A stretch of 64,000 nucleotides of DNA. Source: Cricetomys ansorgei (Eukaryota > Chordata > Mammalia > Rodentia > Nesomyidae). Numbering within the stretch: position 1 is the stretch's first letter; each line of letters starts with the position of its first letter. The position numbers were made by a program, and so were the translations under genes. Location: NCBI GenBank assembly GCA_026225945.1, contig JAMJFZ010000239.1, forward strand, positions 27,615,501 through 27,679,500, read 5' to 3'. Positions 62,165-64,000 of the stretch are shown piece by piece. The notes below the pieces were generated by a model that worked only from the letters and a program-made list of their open reading frames with translations, made no database searches and had not been told where the DNA came from.

Positions 62165-62815
62165 CACATTCAGAGACCTGTGTGATCTGACTGGAATGTA
62201 GCACACACCTTTAAGTAACCCAACTCAGAAGGCGATGGTGGCACACACCTTTAATCCCAACACTAGGGTTCTAAAAGGAGGTTGCCAGTTCAAAAATAGG
62301 TCGAGGCTCTCAGTTCATGGTTACAGAATGAGCACAGGCAGAATGAAGTCTGAGATTGAATCATAGTGATGACACATCTAACTCTCAGGATATAAAAATG
62401 AGCTCTGAGTTCAGAGAGACTCAGGAAATTCAGAGAGACACGGAGGCAGGAAGTCTGAGGCAGAGACACAAAGGTGGTTAAGCAGAAGAAGTCAATATCA
62501 TACAGGAGGACGAAGTCAGTTTAAAGCCAAGCAGAGCAGTTCAGAGTCTGAAGAGTTCAGTCAGAAATAGTCAGCCCACTCAGAAATTCAGTTTGAACCA
62601 GCAGCATGGAGAAGAGTTGGAGTTAGAACAGGGAACAAATTGAACCAGATGTGTTAGTTGAGTTCAGTACAGCTCTGAGCTCAGAAGGAGGTAGCCAGAG
62701 TGAGTCAGTCCAGGCTTGTATCTTGAAGATTAGATTGTATGGAGGCTAAAACCCTCTAAGGACCAGGGATTGAATTAGCCAAACAATAAACTGTTGTTTT
62801 CTCTGAATCGATGTT
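62165..62815 (+). repeat. SINE-headed CAGA-rich repeat, copy 3
   Basis: Has a doubled B1-like head (GCACACACCTTTAAGTAACC and then GTGGCACACACCTTTAATCCC), a CAGA/GTCAG-rich body, and the end GGGATTGAATTAGCCAAACAAT AAACTG. The same head, body and end are found inverted at 47 kb, and the head and body at 2.0 kb. Confidence 0.7.
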
Positions 62816-64000
62816 GACATTTTTGGGGAATAATATGAATTAATAATTATTTTAAATAAGCCCAATTAGAAATGATTTCATTAAGAATGTCTTGAAACTG
62901 TCATCTGAATGCAGTACAGAGTCTTTAATTTCAACTCAAGTTCTGTGTGCACATAAATGACTGAATGGTGTTGTTCAGAATGGCAGAATGTCAATGATAT
63001 ATTGGAAAAGCACCATATTATTGATCCTTTTATTAGTCCTTTATTCATATATTTGTTTCAAGAACAAGGTCAAAGCAGTCATATGGAAAGTCTAAAATTT
63101 GAAGGAAATATGAGAAAAACATGTATTTCTTATTGAACATTATTTTCCCTAGCCAAATTCTTGAGAGAATATTTCAATCCATATTTTTTTAAAAATACAC
63201 AGAAGTCATCAGTATGATGCATATGAACTTTCAGATCCTAAACTAAAATGTAAGCAGAATTCTTTCTGTCTGCTTGCCCATTTCCAAGTTGTCTTTCCTC
63301 AGTTCATGAATATCCTTTAAATGTGTGTATCTAACTGAATGGGACTATGACCTGCAGCCTTAATATTCCCTGTTTTGATATTTAGAGATCACCTCTAGCA
63401 CTAGAAGAATCAACAGGCTTCTGAATATATATCTATCTGAAAAAAACAATCCTAGCCATTGTGCACAAATTCAAATCTTTGGATACATTTTAGTGCTGAA
63501 CAATATCAGAGAGTGTAATGAGAACAGGAAAAGAACTTCCCTCATTTCCTCTCAGTGTCCATCCAACCAGATTCACCCTGATAATGGTCTGCCAAGAGAT
63601 AGATTCTCCTCATCTTGGCATCACCTTCAAAACTTTGGAACAACTCTTTATTCCTCCTTGTCCCTGTCCTTTAAAGGTATGTGGAGTAACATCTACATCT
63701 TGAGACTGTTCCTTTCTTAGGGCATCACCTAGTATTTAAAGTTAAAGGTTCTGATTAATTATCTCATTCCTAAAAATTTAATTGCAATTTAGGTTTATGA
63801 TAGCCATATTAAGTGGTCTTAATCATTAATCTCACAAAGGTGACAGAGTGTTTTGCCCCATGGCTACTCCAAATGACAGTTTCCTCATGTAAAAAATAGA
63901 ATTTTCAATATTTTCTTTACCAATAAAGGGTTAAATTACACCTTGTAACATGGCTTTGACCACAGCATAATTAAACATGAACCTTATATTTTTTAGTGTG
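62816..64000. other. Intronic or upstream sequence, nothing recognised
   Basis: No exon, CpG island or repeat recognised to the window edge. Frames at 63.49-63.72 kb lack family features. Confidence 0.45.

Larger units (their letters stand above)
17531..64000 (-). other. Pkia: Pkia 5' intron (leader intron), incomplete in window
   Basis: The acceptor at 17531-17532 shows that an intron lies upstream of the coding exon. No 5' exon, CpG island or TATA-type core promoter was recognised up to the window edge, so I treat the whole stretch as intron. The Pkia gene is known in mammals to be tens of kilobases long with non-coding 5' exons, which agrees. A small untranslated exon inside this stretch could easily have been missed. 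Confidence 0.6.

Noticed and set aside
1..64000. Search for CRISPR arrays, operons, integrons, phage or toxin modules, or another novel multi-gene system.
   Set aside because: The window is mammalian intron and intergenic DNA around a single small gene. Regularly spaced direct repeats are absent, and all tandem repeats are microsatellites or the single 89-bp duplication.

Overview
This is nuclear DNA from a murid-type rodent. It is AT-rich, non-coding over more than 99% of its length, and carries rodent SINEs on both strands (B1, tRNA-derived B2/B3, B4 and an ID-like copy), 3' ends of rodent L1, LTR-like sequence, long CA, TA, CT and GAA microsatellites, and a few older MIR copies. There is no bacterial or viral gene organisation. 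I cannot say which rodent species it is; a few differences from the human protein are described below.

The only gene I can support is Pkia, the cAMP-dependent protein kinase inhibitor alpha, on the minus strand. Its whole 76-residue coding sequence is present in two exons: 17503-17353 (residues 1-50 plus the first base of codon 51) and 15503-15424 (the rest and a TAA stop). The splice sites between them are consensus. The exon holding the start codon has a good acceptor at 17530/17531, so there is at least one further 5' non-coding exon. I found neither it nor a CpG-island promoter up to 64000, so the first intron is probably more than 46 kb long and fills 17.5-64 kb.

Layout: 1-12.4 kb is sequence downstream of Pkia with scattered repeats. 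About 12.4-15.4 kb is the likely Pkia 3' UTR, free of recognisable interspersed repeats. 15.4-17.5 kb holds the two coding exons and a 1.85-kb intron. 17.5-64 kb is the 5' intron, with B1/B3/B4 SINEs, L1 3' ends, an LTR-like block near 37.1-38.2 kb, a GAA tract near 29.7 kb and a recent 89-bp tandem duplication near 54.6 kb.

The observations most worth checking are: a 9-codon upstream ORF whose stop overlaps the Pkia start codon; a roughly 0.65-kb sequence present twice, at 10.75 and 43.0 kb, with a small hAT-like element at the same edge of both copies; a SINE-headed CAGA-rich repeat family present three times; a perfect 16-bp-arm hairpin at 4.8 kb; the 89-bp tandem duplication; and an 80-nt pure GAA run inside the gene. 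I saw no sign of a novel multi-gene system.
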